This document shows positions 32,668 to 43,614 of a DNA stretch of 64,000 nt, piece after piece. Made by a program: the position numbers and the translations under genes. Location: NCBI GenBank assembly GCA_019054805.1, contig JAHQIY010000037.1:342727-406726 (forward strand), written 5' to 3'. The stretch is from Brachionus manjavacas (lineage: Eukaryota; Rotifera; Eurotatoria; Ploima; Brachionidae). Numbering within the stretch: position 1 is the stretch's first letter; each line of letters starts with the position of its first letter. The notes under the pieces are model-generated. The model worked only from the letters and a program-made list of their open reading frames with translations. It was not told the DNA's origin and searched no databases.

Positions 32668-33872
32668 GTGTGTCCACACACAGCCATTAAAACTTCTTTC
32701 CAAAACCAAACTCAGCATGTCCAGTTCACATTTTTCATGAACATCAGCCAAGTCAAAGGCCACAAAGGCTTCACTGTCTACGGAATCAGACAATTAACTC
32801 AAACTGAATTAAACTTCAACTGTCCCAACAGTTCTCGCACCGAGCCACCATCGATTAGCAATGATTCCGAATTGTTCACTAGTGACTTTTCTGTCCGAGT
32901 GTACACATCGGACTGTTACTATTTGGAAAAATATTCAGGCAAGTGGAAGTCCAAAATCAACTTTAAGCATGTGATTGTTAATGTCAGTTTTCTGCAAAAT
33001 CCGGTCATTTACTCAACTGTGATTGCCATTTTGGCTTTGTATGTGATGAGTGGTGTGTGGGCCTATGTGAATGACAGACTGGACAAAAAAAGAGCTGGTC
33101 TGAGTGTCTTGCAGGACAAGTTTTCGACAAATAGTTATTTTTATTAGGTTATTGTGTTCACTGGGAGCAGAATACGGCAACTGATTCCAAGGTGAGCTTG
33201 ATTTTGAGTTGAGATGTGGGCGAAACAGAGCCAAGGCATTTGATGGACAAAAAGAGAAAAGTGTTGATTGGTCTTTGGGAAATTTGAATTATGTGAGGAT
33301 ATGGCTTGATAATGGCGGCAAGGGAAACAGGGCTTCGTGGTACCTCAAAATTGTCATTGTCCACGATGTGCAGACCAGAGAAAATCACTATTTTTTGTGC
33401 GAAAAGTGGCTCGGAGTGGAAAAGCGGAAGGTCCAATTGACCGGATATTGCCGATAGCTGGCGACAAGCAAAAAACCGAAATAAAGTATTTGGTCAAAAA
33501 ACAGGCCAAACAAAACATGAGAGATGATCACATGTGGTTTTCGGCCTTACCAGACCGGTCCAGAGCAGGTTCACGCGTTTGGACAGAATCACGTCCTGCT
33601 TTGTTCCATTGTGCATTACGATGCTCATGAACATTTTGTACTATGAGCTTGATTCGGCGCCTAACACTGGCGGAGTTGACATAGGCCCGTTTAGAATGAC
33701 TACTCAACAAATTGGAATTGGTATCATGACTAATTTGATTACGTTTCCGTCTTGTTTTTTGCTCTTTCAATTGTTCAGATGCTCCAAAGCAAGAAAGACA
33801 AAGCATTCACAGATCAAAAAGATACTTGACGAAAATTCCAAGAAGAACAGTCAAAGTTCTGATACCAAGTAA
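32668..33872 (+). pseudogene. Polycystin-1-like fragment (pre-PLAT, PLAT, next TM segment)
   Basis: Recognisable polycystin-1 family sequence, broken by a TAG near 33,145 and several frameshifts. The first frame (32,668-33,147) has the extracellular FTSDFSVRVYTSDCYYL and the membrane segment NPVIYSTVIAILALYVMSG. The expected GPS box (Cys-rich with HLTSF) between them is absent. Next, in changing frames, comes the PLAT domain: VIVFTGSRIR, VGETEPRHLMDKKRK, NLNYVRIWLDNGGKG, SWYLKIVIVHDVQ and HYFLCEKWLGVEK, ending with AKQNMRDDHMWF. The last frame (33,534-33,872) has RPVQSRFTRLDRITSCFV, MLMNILYY and QQIGIGIMTNLITFP, the following transmembrane part. There are no introns over 1.2 kb and the GC content is higher than around it. 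A processed or captured copy is likely. Confidence 0.85.
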
Positions 33873-34320
33873 CAAAAATTATTTTTTTTCTTTAATTTTT
33901 TTTAAGAAATTTTTTTAGTAATAAATTTAAACTGATCATATCTAAAAACTTTAAGGTTTTGCATTAAAAAATTTTTTCAAAGAATAAAAAGTTTAATATA
34001 AACATGATATTTATAATTTTTTGACTTATTAAAATAAAAAAATATGTTTTGTTTAATTTTGGTTTAAAAAACTCTAGGTTATAGATAAATAAATGTCAAT
34101 TTTTTTTATTTACAAGACAAAGAGCTATAAAGGACCGCGTGAGTTAAACATTTTAGTATCCAACTTGGATCTTAGATAATTTGAAAAAAGACACAAGCAA
34201 TTGGTCTAACAATGCTGATTTTAATTTACTAATTTTCTCATCCAACACAATGTATTCATTAGACAAGTCCTTTTCCTAACATTGACCAAGTTGTAATTGT
34301 CGCCTTAATGCAGAAACCTG
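33873..34320. other. Noncoding spacer
   Basis: AT-rich sequence with no coding exon or repeat that I can support. Confidence 0.4.
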
Positions 34321-34323
34321 GAA

Positions 34324-36030
34324 ATGATTAAAAAATCAATAGATTCGGTCTATTTTTTAGACAAAAAGAGCGAAAAAAAAACTTATTGGCCTCAAAAAAA
34401 TTTAGAAAATTTAAAAGTATTCCAGCCAAAATCATTGCAAGAGATTTGCTTAATTCAAATGGAAAATTTCGGGCAAGACAATTTTTTTCAAGTTTCTATA
34501 AAAGAAAATAATTGATTTCGATTTAATTTAGTTTAATATCTATGTTTCTTTTTAAAGATAGAATAAAATTAGTTTATTTATTATTTTTTTTTAGAAAATA
34601 TTTTATTATTCATAGATATAAAGATGCCTGAAAGCTTAGTTTCATGTAACTTTAAAGATTTAAAATTTTTTTTAAACAGTTTATTTTTAGTTAATTCAAC
34701 TGAACAAAGATTTTTCAATCCGGACGAATTTGTAATTTATTCAATTTAAAAAAAATTTTCCAATCTTTTTTGTAAAGAAAACAAGTCAAATTAAAAAATT
34801 TAATAAAAAATTCCTTTTTGTCAGCTCCTCAGTATTTGCAAATAATAATCCTCAAAACAAATTGTCAACAAGAGAAATCCGTCAGAGATTTCAGTGTAAT
34901 CATTTAATTAAATTAATTTTTAAATTGAAATTTTTTTCTATTTTCTTAGAAGGTTCCATTGAAAAACCATCTTTTGAGGAATGTTTTAAAAATAAGTGCC
35001 TTATTACCTGGGATAAAAAGGCAAAAAAATTAACCTAAGGTAAGTAATTCAATAAGAAATTTTCAATTAATTTTTAGATTAGGAAAACGAAAACGAATTG
35101 CATTCTCTAGAAGTGAGAAGCCCGATCCTTACAGATATTAGTTTGATGAAGGTAAAATAATTCAAAAAATTTATTCAATAAGTAATTAAAAATTGTAGGA
35201 CCACTGGAAACAAATTTCGAAGAATATCCTGAAGAATTAAATCAAACCATTCAAAATAATTTAGGAGATGTTCCTCTATTTGAAGGTAGAAATTTAATTT
35301 TTTCAAAAAATATTAACAAATTGTAAATTAAAAGCACCAACCGGAATTAATTTGTAAGAAATTATAAATGAACAACGGACCGAATTAGAAACGTCAATTG
35401 ATTCAGAAGGATCAAAAACGCCAATTAATTTACAAGAATGGACAAATCAAGAAAACTTAACTGATAATAATGGCAAATGAAATTCGATTCCTTTGACAAA
35501 AAAGAAAGAGTTGTCAAAAAAAAAAATATACACAAAAAAGTTATTTTTCGAAATCTTGGTCAAAGTTATACAGATTTTACTGGTGCTAATAATGAGGATA
35601 CATCTTTCAAGGTAAATTAAATTTTAAAATTTTACTTCAATTAATTTTTCTTATTGATACATTTTCTACTAGGTTGATAACGTAATCGGCCAAAAGTTTT
35701 TAGTAGCAGAAACATGCTTGAACTCAAAATTCAATGGTCTCCAGATAAAAAGCGTAAGGATCAAATATAAACCGTATAAAAAATTACAATTTTGATCTTT
35801 TTAAAAAGAAAATTAAAAATTGTTTAGAACATATGAAAGTGTATCATTGTGTTCCTGTTCAACAGCTCTTAAACGTGAGCAAGAAAATTTATCAAAAATA
35901 CCAGAAGATCAAAAAAAGAGCTTATTTTGAGAAAAAAATTTGATATTTGTAAGGCTACAAATGAAGCTTTCGAAATTTCTGATAGTTTTTTTGATAAACT
36001 GGGAAAGAAATCTAAAAAATACTGATTTCT
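34324..36030 (+). pseudogene. Unrecognised intron-rich gene or its remains
   Basis: A chain of short open pieces separated by good intron signals. First piece 34,324-34,482 (MIKKSIDSVYFLDKKSEKK); later pieces near 34,827-34,893 (NNPQNKLSTREIRQRF), 34,951-35,037, 35,079-35,150 (LGKRKRIAFSRSEKPDP), 35,199-35,285 (LETNFEEYPEELNQTI), 35,333-35,612 and 35,674-35,760. Introns such as 35,040-35,078, 35,151-35,198 and 35,613-35,673 have clean GTAAGT/GTAAAT donors and TAG acceptors. Stops occur inside pieces (for example TAG near 35,138 and TAA near 35,351), so it is probably decayed. Basic, Ser-rich composition suggests a nuclear protein, but I do not recognise a family. Confidence 0.4.
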
Positions 36031-36109
36031 TTATTTTTGTTTTGATTTATTTTTTATTTAACTTATTAGATGGAAATTGAGTATTCCACTGAAGACCGCA
36101 GAAAGCATG

Positions 36110-36909
36110 GAGGGTAATTCAACGCTAGTATTTAACTGGTTCGGATTCGAGGAGTGAGTTAAATGCATTTTTAATATTATGTAGGAGTACACCATACTCT
36201 TCAACAATAGTAGCTCCAGCTGTTAGTTTATTCATCAGACAAAACAACTCTAAACTGCCACAGACAGTGAACTGTTTATTGAGCGGGTGTCGATCACAGC
36301 AAGTTGAGTATGCTAGAGAGAATCATGACAAAGTAAAGTATGAGAGGAAAGTGTACTATGATATGAATAAAAGAGTTAAAAATATAAGTTAAGTAAGTGG
36401 ATCCAGGCGATTTGTATTTGGTTTTATTTTTATTGAATGTTTTTTTTTGTTTTTTTGGTATTCAGAATTAACGATTTGGTCTTATAACATTAAAAAGATT
36501 ATTTAACGAAATGTCTGTAAATTCGAGCAAATACGTTAGAAATAATTAGTCTAAAAATTAGTAGAAACTAAGAAGATATATATTAAAGAAATAAAAAAGG
36601 AATTAAAATAAAATTATTATGAGATAAAAACTTGGTGGCCGGTTTTAAAAGCATAGTAGTGATTAATTAAATTAATTAAATGAGTCAGCGACTGTGACCG
36701 CAGAAAGCATGGTATTCCACTGATTAGCGTATCAGCATATGCTTCTTGATTAATTACGTCATTCCAATCAATGCTTTGAGTAAGTTTTTCCTTACTTTTC
36801 ACTCTTTGTTTTTGATTAATACTAATGTAAATGTGTTTTAGTTAAATTTTAATAGCAGAATGGTCACTTGTGTTCAATTGATGATCTTGTCCACTCAGTA
36901 TATTCACTT
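36110..36909 (-). repeat. Right arm of the 800-bp inverted repeat
   Basis: Reverse complement of 31027-31826. It abuts the 3' truncated Env of the minus-strand Gypsy relative exactly at 36,909/36,910. Just left of it, 36,081-36,109 repeats in rearranged order words that also occur inside the arm (GACCGCAGAAAGCATGG, also near 36,695-36,711), a small extra duplication. Confidence 0.9.
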
Positions 36910-38453
36910 AAAGCAAAAATTCATCTAGCATTTCATTATTAACTGTATCTCGGTAGAAAGATTAAAAATCCATGTTTTTTAAAATAAGTGGATTATGATG
37001 TGCATCAAAATTTTTGATTTTATTCGCTAGATAATTGATCGTATAATAGTTAATATTTTAATTTACTATAATTGTTGAACTCTGTTTATTTCTTTTTAAA
37101 CTAAATTTTGTGCTTTTTATTTTTTGAATCTGGTATAACGTTCTACATTTTACTTTCTTAGTTGCTTTATTTATTAATCCATCTGTGTTTAGGAAACCAT
37201 CATAAGATTTATTATTTGAATAAAAAATTACTGGTTGCTTTTCAAAACAATATTCATTGTTTTCTACAGAAACGTTGTTATTTAGAACAATGTTAATAAC
37301 ATTAGTTGGCACACATTCTGCAAAATATAATGTGACATAAAATGTGATAGAATCTCCCTTGCTTGTAAAATGATTTATATATTCATCGTTTAAAAGAGAG
37401 TTAAGTTTTAATATTTCTTTAAACATTAAACATTCATTGTACAGGATCATATTTTTGTCTTCGGCTTCTTTGAAAGAGTTAAAATCAATGTTTGATAATA
37501 GGAGTTCTTTTAAAATTTCAACATTCGAATTTTCTTTTGGTGTTTTTGTAACAATTTCATTTGTTTTTATACCTATGTATGTCCCCTCCATTGTTGTCAT
37601 TAGATTTAAATCAAAATGATTTTCAACTTTATCTAATTGAAAAACTAAACTTGATTCGCTTATTAATACGTCACTCTCAATTTTTAAAGCAATTTTTCAT
37701 TGCTGATAATAAATAAGGGACATTCACGAAAAACCACTCTATCCCAAATAATTATTGAATTCTTTAGAATACATTTAGGTCTTTAGCTTAACAATTACTA
37801 TTGAATAGTGTATCATTTTCCTTTTTTGCTGATATAATTTTTGGTGTTACTTTACAAGAATAACTTGTTACTGAAAGGTCCTGAATCAAAGAATATCTTG
37901 ATTCCGGTATTTTTGAAAAACTACAGTGATCTCTCACGCAATTCATGTTGTATTCGTTACATTTTTTTGGAAGCACCATTATTTTGCATTCATTTTCATT
38001 AATTTTAATATTTTCTGTTCTAAGTGATTCATATTTTTGTCCAAAGAATGACATTGATGTTTTCAGGAAATGCTTCTTATTTTCACACTGGTATCCATTA
38101 CGATAAACTTGATTTGAAAGTTTTCCAAATAACTAAAATTTTTGGAAAGCTAATTTTCGTATCATTTTAGATTTGTGAACTTTTAAATAATCTTGTAAAA
38201 TATGTGAAGTATTTTTTGGTTTTTTGCTACACATATCGTCATTATCAATAATTTTTGAATGAATTGAATGAGAACAAACTTTGAATTTACCATTTATTTT
38301 AAATAATTCCTTATTATTTATTTGTTCATTTTTTTCTCCCATTGCGTTGACAATTAGAAAAAATAATAAAAAATTTACAATGTAATAAAGATTTTGGTTT
38401 AGGTAAGCATATTTAGCTGAATTTCTTGTTTGTCTTTTTTTCATTCTCATATT
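36910..38453 (-). pseudogene. Env-like gene of the decayed Gypsy element
   Basis: Three main open pieces: 38,133-38,450 (hydrophobic leader YYIVNFLLFFLIVNA, then ICSH-like FKVCSHSIHSKII), 37,788-38,054 (SFFGQKYESLRTENIK, several Cys) and 37,058-37,600 (MEGTYIGIKTNE through KVKCRTLYQIQ). Sequence to 36,910 still matches the intact Env (HHNPLIL) before the cut. The spacing of Cys residues follows that of the Env at 21.1-22.9 kb. The transmembrane segment is missing. Confidence 0.85.
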
Positions 38454-39447
38454 TTGCGTTTATATTCGTTTATCAATTTTAAATTATTGAAATATCTTTC
38501 AGGTATCCAAGTCGATTCTGACTTTGGAAATCCTTTCCATTTGATGAGGTAAAATATTTTTTAATTGATATTCAGTGTTTTAATATTTCTTCGATTTCAG
38601 CACTTTCTGCTGGTAATGTCTTATCATCAATTACTATCTTTAATTTATGTCTTGGAAACGAATCCTTTAGTACTTCACCCAAGGAATTGCTTAATTCATA
38701 ATTTCCTCTTTTTGTGTAGTCGTTTACTTTGTAAGGACCTTTAAATCTAGCTTCCAGTTTTGTTAAAAGTCCTTCACATTTAATAAAGACTGTCGAAGAT
38801 ATTGGTATTGTTACATTATACCAACATCTTCGACAGTCTTGATATTGGTATCATTGTTCTGTATTATTTTTTGCTTAATCTCTTTAATTTAATGTTTTTC
38901 GCAGCTTCAGGATGAATATTATCAATTTAGTTTCTTATCTCCTCAGATCTTTTCAAAATAGCTTGACTTTCATCGTTATCTTCTCTCCAATTTGTAAAGG
39001 GAATCATTTTTCTCCCAAATAAAAGTTCATACGGAGAAAATCCTGTACTATTATGAATTCTCGACCTGTACCCCATTAAGAAATAGGGTAAGTAAACATG
39101 AAATTTACTTATGTTTGCTTCTGAGTGTTTCCTTAAAGCCTCGATTAAAGTTTGATTGAATCTCTCTGTGATACCATTTGTTCTAGGATTATAAGCAGAA
39201 TGGTGATATGATTAAAACCAATGTTTTTGCTTAATTCGTCCATAATTTGATTGCAGAATTCTTTTCCTTGATCTGAAAGGAGCTCTTCAAATGGTACAAA
39301 TAAACTAATATATTCCAAAAGAGCTGTAGCGATTTCACTTGCATTTTTTGAGCGTATAGGTTTAGCAAAGTGGTATTTTGTTAAGAATTCGACAATTACC
39401 ATTACTCCAGCATATCCTTCATCGGATTCGCTTAAACCTAAAACCAA
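38454..39447 (-). pseudogene. Integrase core and chromodomain of the decayed Gypsy element
   Basis: 39,145-39,447 carries the integrase core (LVLGLSESDEGYAGVMVIVE, LLSDQGKEFCN). It then shifts frame near 39,215, and the part with the third catalytic Glu lies in another frame. 38,460-38,600 encodes the chromodomain with LIKWKGFPKSESTWIP. Between them is a 21-23 bp hairpin (38,786-38,840) absent from the intact element. Confidence 0.8.
38786..38840. repeat. Hairpin from a local inverted duplication
   Basis: AAGACTGTCGAAGAT and TTGGTA on the left (38786-38806) are mirrored as TACCAA and ATCTTCGACAGTCTT on the right (38818-38840), one base unpaired, with a loop of about 11 bases. It lies in the integrase C-terminal coding region of the decayed element. 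Confidence 0.85.
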
Positions 39448-41161
39448 ATCAAACAGACTCTTTTGAAAGCATTGCTTACATCCGTCGCTAACGTAGGATG
39501 ATAATATTTTACAGATTTACCATATCTCTGAAAAGTTGAACATTTCATCACAATTTTTTTTATATCTTCAATCACCTTATACCAAAAATAATTATCTTTA
39601 AGTCTATTGTATGTTGACCATGTTCGAAATTGGCCGAAATTATGAGCCTTTAATATTATATCATCCCTATCGTTTATTCTAGGAATTTCAAGTAGCTTTT
39701 TCCGTTTAAGAATATAAAGCTTATTATATTCATATCTATATTGTTTTGCAATATTCTTTAGTAAACTTTCTTCTCTGTTCGATAAGTTGTAGGGAACCTT
39801 GTTGAATTGTATAAAATGTAATAGGTTTGTTTTATCCCATATTTCGTTTCCAACAATTTTGTCTTGCACAACTGATGATAAATTTATTATAAAATTTATA
39901 ACTGGTCTACCTAATGCGTCAGCATTACAGTGCAATGATCCCTTTCTATGTATTACGTCGAAATCAAAATCTTGAAGCAATAATATCCATCTGGTTAATT
40001 TTGCTGATGGATAGCGAATTGATTTTAACCAAACGAGTGCCCAATGATCAACAACAAGAAAAAATTTCGTTCCATGCAGATAATTCCTGAATTCTTTGAG
40101 ACCGAAAATGATGCTTAAGCATTCTTTTTCGATTATTGCGAGATTTAATTCAAATTTAGACAGTAATCTTGATCTAAATGAAACAATATGTTCCTTTTCT
40201 TCTATATCTATTTGCGTTAGTACAGCTCCTAAAGCGAAGCCAGATGCATCTACGTACAAAACACAAAGGATGTTGTGGGTCAAATATTCTTAGTATCGGA
40301 TACGAGCATAATTTGATTTTTAAATTTTTAAATGCTTCTTCGCATTGGTTGCACATTCCAAGGAAACTTTGAAGCTGTATAAGATTGACAGGTGATTTTC
40401 TATTTTTTATCGCATCAATTTTTTTAGGATACATCTTTAATATATTGTGGGAAACAAAATTTGTCTGGATTTATTTTTAGATTAGCTTCTTTGACTTGAT
40501 TAAAAACTTGCTTCACATGATCGAAGTCTATATAGATGATTGTGATATCATCTATATAGATTTCTTCAAAATCAAATTTGCCGAATATAATATTCATTAT
40601 TCTGCTAAAATCAGTAGGAGCATTCTTAAGGCCAAAAGGTAATCTTAAGAATTCAAAATGTCCATCTGGCGTGGTAAAAGCACTTAATGGGATTGGATTT
40701 TCATTCACTTTTATTTGCCAATAACCAGATTTAAGATCAATTACTGTGAACCAATTTGAGTCCCTTAATCGATCTAGTAAATCAATTATATTTGGTAAAG
40801 GCCATTTTCCTGTAATAGTCAATTCGTTTAGTTTTCTATAATCAATACAGATTCGCTTCGAGCCATCTTTTTTGGGTACCACTATTACTGGAGAAGACCA
40901 GGGCGACTTAGATGGTCGAATTATTTTTGCATTTACCATTTTCTCACATTCTATTTTGAGGAAATTCCTTTCACTTTGTGATTTTCGGTATGCATCTGTG
41001 TACACAGGAGGCGTTGATTCATTAATCAGCCTTATGGAGTGTTCATAAACCGAACAAACTCCGAGGTTTTCAATAAATGAAGCATAAAATTTGGTTGCTT
41101 CATTATATAAATCTTTAAAGATCAATTGTTGAGATTGATTTAGTTCACTCTTTGGTACCAT
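39438..41161 (-). pseudogene. RT and RNase H, integrase zinc region, decayed Gypsy element
   Basis: RT (41,161-40,424) is open for 245 codons: FLKIECEKMVNAKII, SPWSSPVIVVPKKDGSKR, FTVIDLKSGYWQ, LPFGLKNAP and the active site EIYIDD (YIDD rather than YMDD). Frames then shift (40,434-40,174). RNase H follows in 40,283-39,438 with LYVDASGFALGAVLTQ and VDHWALVWLK, then the integrase zinc region HNFGQF ... CSTF, in which one Cys of the HHCC set has been lost. It crosses the poly-A site in the RT fingers in frame, unlike the intact element. Confidence 0.88.
40522..40567. repeat. Hairpin at the RT active-site codons
   Basis: TCTATATAGATGAT (40527-40540) and its perfect reverse complement (40547-40560) around a six-base loop. 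On the coding strand the right arm encodes the YIDD motif, and the left arm replaces sequence that differs in the intact element. Confidence 0.85.
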
Positions 41162-41282
41162 TTTAAAAACCAGGAGTTTGCCAAATTAATCATAATTTTG
41201 TTCAAATTCATCTAAATCGGCTGTGAAAACCTCAAAAACATCATAGCTTAACTCCAATTTGTCTCTATCAAAACTCAACTAG

Positions 41283-41570
41283 TTAATTTACACCAGGAGC
41301 CTCAGAAATAATACCTGTTGCGGTTTTAATTCTTTTATATGTACGTAATATTTCGAATTTATTACTAGTTGCGGTCATGTGATTCATAACAGAATGAGTT
41401 GCACCGCTGTCCAAACCTATTTTCATTGAGATACCTTCAATTCTACCAATAATAATAGGAATTTTTCTTTCAGACCTTGGATCATTTAAATCATGTATTT
41501 TATCGCTTTCCAAGTCATCAGAGTTAAATGAGACACTATTAATTTTTTTAAGCTTCGATCTACATGTGAT
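41283..41570 (-). pseudogene. Protease region of the decayed Gypsy element
   Basis: Aspartic protease site IGLDSGATHSVMNHMTA (the intact element has DCGATHS) with IKTATG downstream. Upstream, up to 41,570, remains of the Gag end match the intact Gag-protease linker. Further gag sequence is replaced by the foldback repeat. Confidence 0.8.
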
Positions 41571-42325
41571 AAGTTAGGGGGTCGGTGTAAAAATCAGAAG
41601 GCGACCACATTTTGCCTTATATTTGAGTATTTTTTTAATTTAAGAGGGGTAAACAAGATAATGAGGGATTTTTATGGTACTGATCAAAAATTTGAGGTAA
41701 GTTGGGGGGCCTGTGTAAAAATTTGCATGGTAATCACAATTTGCCTAATATCTGAGAAACCTTTGAATTTCATGGTAGGTAACTAGATAATGAGGGTTTT
41801 TGAGGTTGGTAATCAAGAATATTAGGTAAGTTGGGGGGCCGGTGCAAAAGGCGGCAAGGCGACCACAATTGCTTAGTACCTTAGAATCTTTTGAGTTTAA
41901 ATGGGAAAACTATATTTAGAAGGTATTTAGAGGTCTTAATCAAGAATATGAGGTAAGAATGGGGGTTGGTGTAAAAGACGACAGGTTACCTTATTAGAAA
42001 TTAAGAAATTGTGGTCGCCGAGCCACCTTTTACACCGAGTCTCCCTAACTTACCTAATATTCGAGATCACCCTCAAAAACCCTCAAAATTAAGTAACCCA
42101 CCATAAAATTCAAAAGATTATCATGGATAAGACAAAATAAGGTCACCATGCCGCCTTTTACACCAACCCCTTTACTTCCTTTTTATTCATAGGCACCCTC
42201 AAAAACCTTCTTAATCTAGTTTTCCCACTTAAATTTAAAAGATTCTAAGATATTAAGAAATTGTGTGCACCGAGTCTCCCTAACTTACCTAATATTCTTG
42301 ATTAGCACCCTCAAAAAATAACCGA
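41569..42325. repeat. Foldback array of ~127-bp repeats
   Basis: Four direct units start at about 41,569, 41,696, 41,823 and 41,951, each with AGTTAGGGGG-like then GGTGTAAAA, CGACCACAAT and AATCAAGAATAT-like words. From about 42,000 the same words return as reverse complements (TTGTGGTCGCC, TTTTACACC, CTCCCTAACTTACCTAATAT) to about 42,325. The centre is near 42,000, so single strands could fold into one large, imperfect hairpin. No protein-coding sequence. Confidence 0.8.
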
Positions 42326-42329
42326 TAAG

Positions 42330-43420
42330 ATGCGTGCAGCATTTATTTATTGCTTTACAATGCTTCAAAACTCTTCCTCGATTGATGAATTTAATCATAA
42401 TTTGGAAGATGACACGTTATTTTGTCAAGTTATTACTTTGTTCGCTCGTTAGGATGAAAATAGAGATTAGCATTAGGAATTATGACAGGCTGAATCTCTT
42501 TTTAAAAATTTGATCGAAAATTTTTGATAAATGTTTAAATTTTTCGAAAATGACATGCAAAAATGTTTTTGAGCTTCTAAATAATGACCTGTTACGTGAC
42601 GAAGTAAATATTATTCTTTAATAAATTTTAGTTTTTAAATTTGATTTCTAAATTTTAATTTTTAAATTATTTTTAATTATTTCAAAACTAAAGGCCAAAC
42701 ATTTAATATTAGAATCATTTACTATTTTTCGACAAGTAAAATTTTTAACGTTATGTTCTTGGGTGAGAATATTTTTAATGAAGTAATTTTAATTTTTTAT
42801 AAATAACATATTTTAAAAATATATTTTAAAATATTCTTGAGGGATTTGAATTCGTATTCAATGATCGCTGGTTTGGTTTATGATCCACTCCGTTATTATT
42901 GGTGTCTATTTTTTGTAGATGTGAAGAATAAAAGTTATTCGTTCTTAGATTCATTAGGTGCCGAGAATGATAATATCTATTTTGAAAAGTGGAAGTAATA
43001 GAAAATAGCTTGCTTTCTTCAATATTTTATCCTTTGAAAATTTTTAGATTGTTTGCACCTATCGGAAGGATTTATGAGATAAAAAATGGATTTTAAGGAC
43101 ATTTGTACATCCTTGATGATGGAGTAAGCTGTAGTGTTTCTGTTTGTATTTTTTTCGAAAGCTTATTAAATATTGATGTAAGAGTCAAAAGGTTTAAAAA
43201 TAAGAGAAAAATGCCCAAATCGATTCAGAAAAGTGATTTTTGATGAATTATATAAAGAAAATTTGAAATATGTAGGCAAAGTGAAATTATAAATGTGGTA
43301 AGAAAGATGCCGATCAAGAAATAATAGGTTTTGATTGCATTCATTCTTATCATTCAAAATGCTTAAAAAAAAACGAATGCGAGCAATGTGAAATTATTGA
43401 TTGCCTACTTGTAAAATAAA
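42330..43420 (+). pseudogene. Ulp1-like cysteine protease with zinc-finger-like tail, decayed
   Basis: Degenerate but recognisable C48 (Ulp1/SENP) pattern. Around 42,890-42,995 one frame reads YYWCLFFVDVKNKSYSFLDS, where the Trp and the Asp-Ser fit the His-Trp...Asp-Ser block (the His appears as Tyr). Around 43,100-43,160 a frame reads ILDDGVSCSVSVCIFFESLL, matching the catalytic Cys block usually DGxSCGVFV, with Gly to Ser. At 43,275-43,415 a Cys/His-rich tail, CIHSYHSKCLKKNECEQC, looks like a PHD or RING-type finger. Stops and frameshifts throughout. Upstream, 42,330-42,450 has a short open piece MRAAFIYCFTMLQNSSSID. Ulp1 domains of this sort are often carried by DNA transposons. Confidence 0.6.
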
Positions 43421-43614
43421 ACCATTCTTAAATCTGTATTGCTAAGGAGCAAATAAACTCTGAATTTTTATAAAAAATAAATCTAAAATTTTTTTTTTTT
43501 AATCTGAAAGCCATTTTAATGTCTTTATAAACAACACTTTTTTTAAAATTCATATTTAATATTGATTTAAAAACTCGAAATTTAGATTTAAAAAAAATCT
43601 AAACCATCGAAAAA

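Larger units (their letters stand above)
36910..41570 (-). mobile_element. Decayed Gypsy/Env relative, truncated at both ends
   Basis: Reads right to left as protease, RT, RNase H, integrase, chromodomain and Env, collinear with the intact element at 15,584-23,386 but clearly divergent from it in protein sequence. It has lost LTRs, nearly all of gag, and the Env membrane anchor. The left end is cut by the inverted repeat at 36,909 and the right end by the foldback array at 41,569. Many frameshifts and stops. Confidence 0.9.

Noticed and set aside
33013..33806. Minus-strand open frames over the polycystin fragment
   Set aside because: Antisense to well-matched PLAT and membrane segments on the plus strand; no motif of their own.
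31027..36909. DNA transposon with 800-bp terminal inverted repeats (Polinton/Maverick-like)
   Set aside because: No transposase, integrase, polymerase or capsid gene lies between the arms, no terminal motif or target duplication was seen, and the arms are made of other retroelements.
43166..43357. Minus-strand 63-codon open frame near the Ulp1-like remnant
   Set aside because: It overlaps the Cys/His-rich plus-strand sequence and reads as low-complexity antisense.
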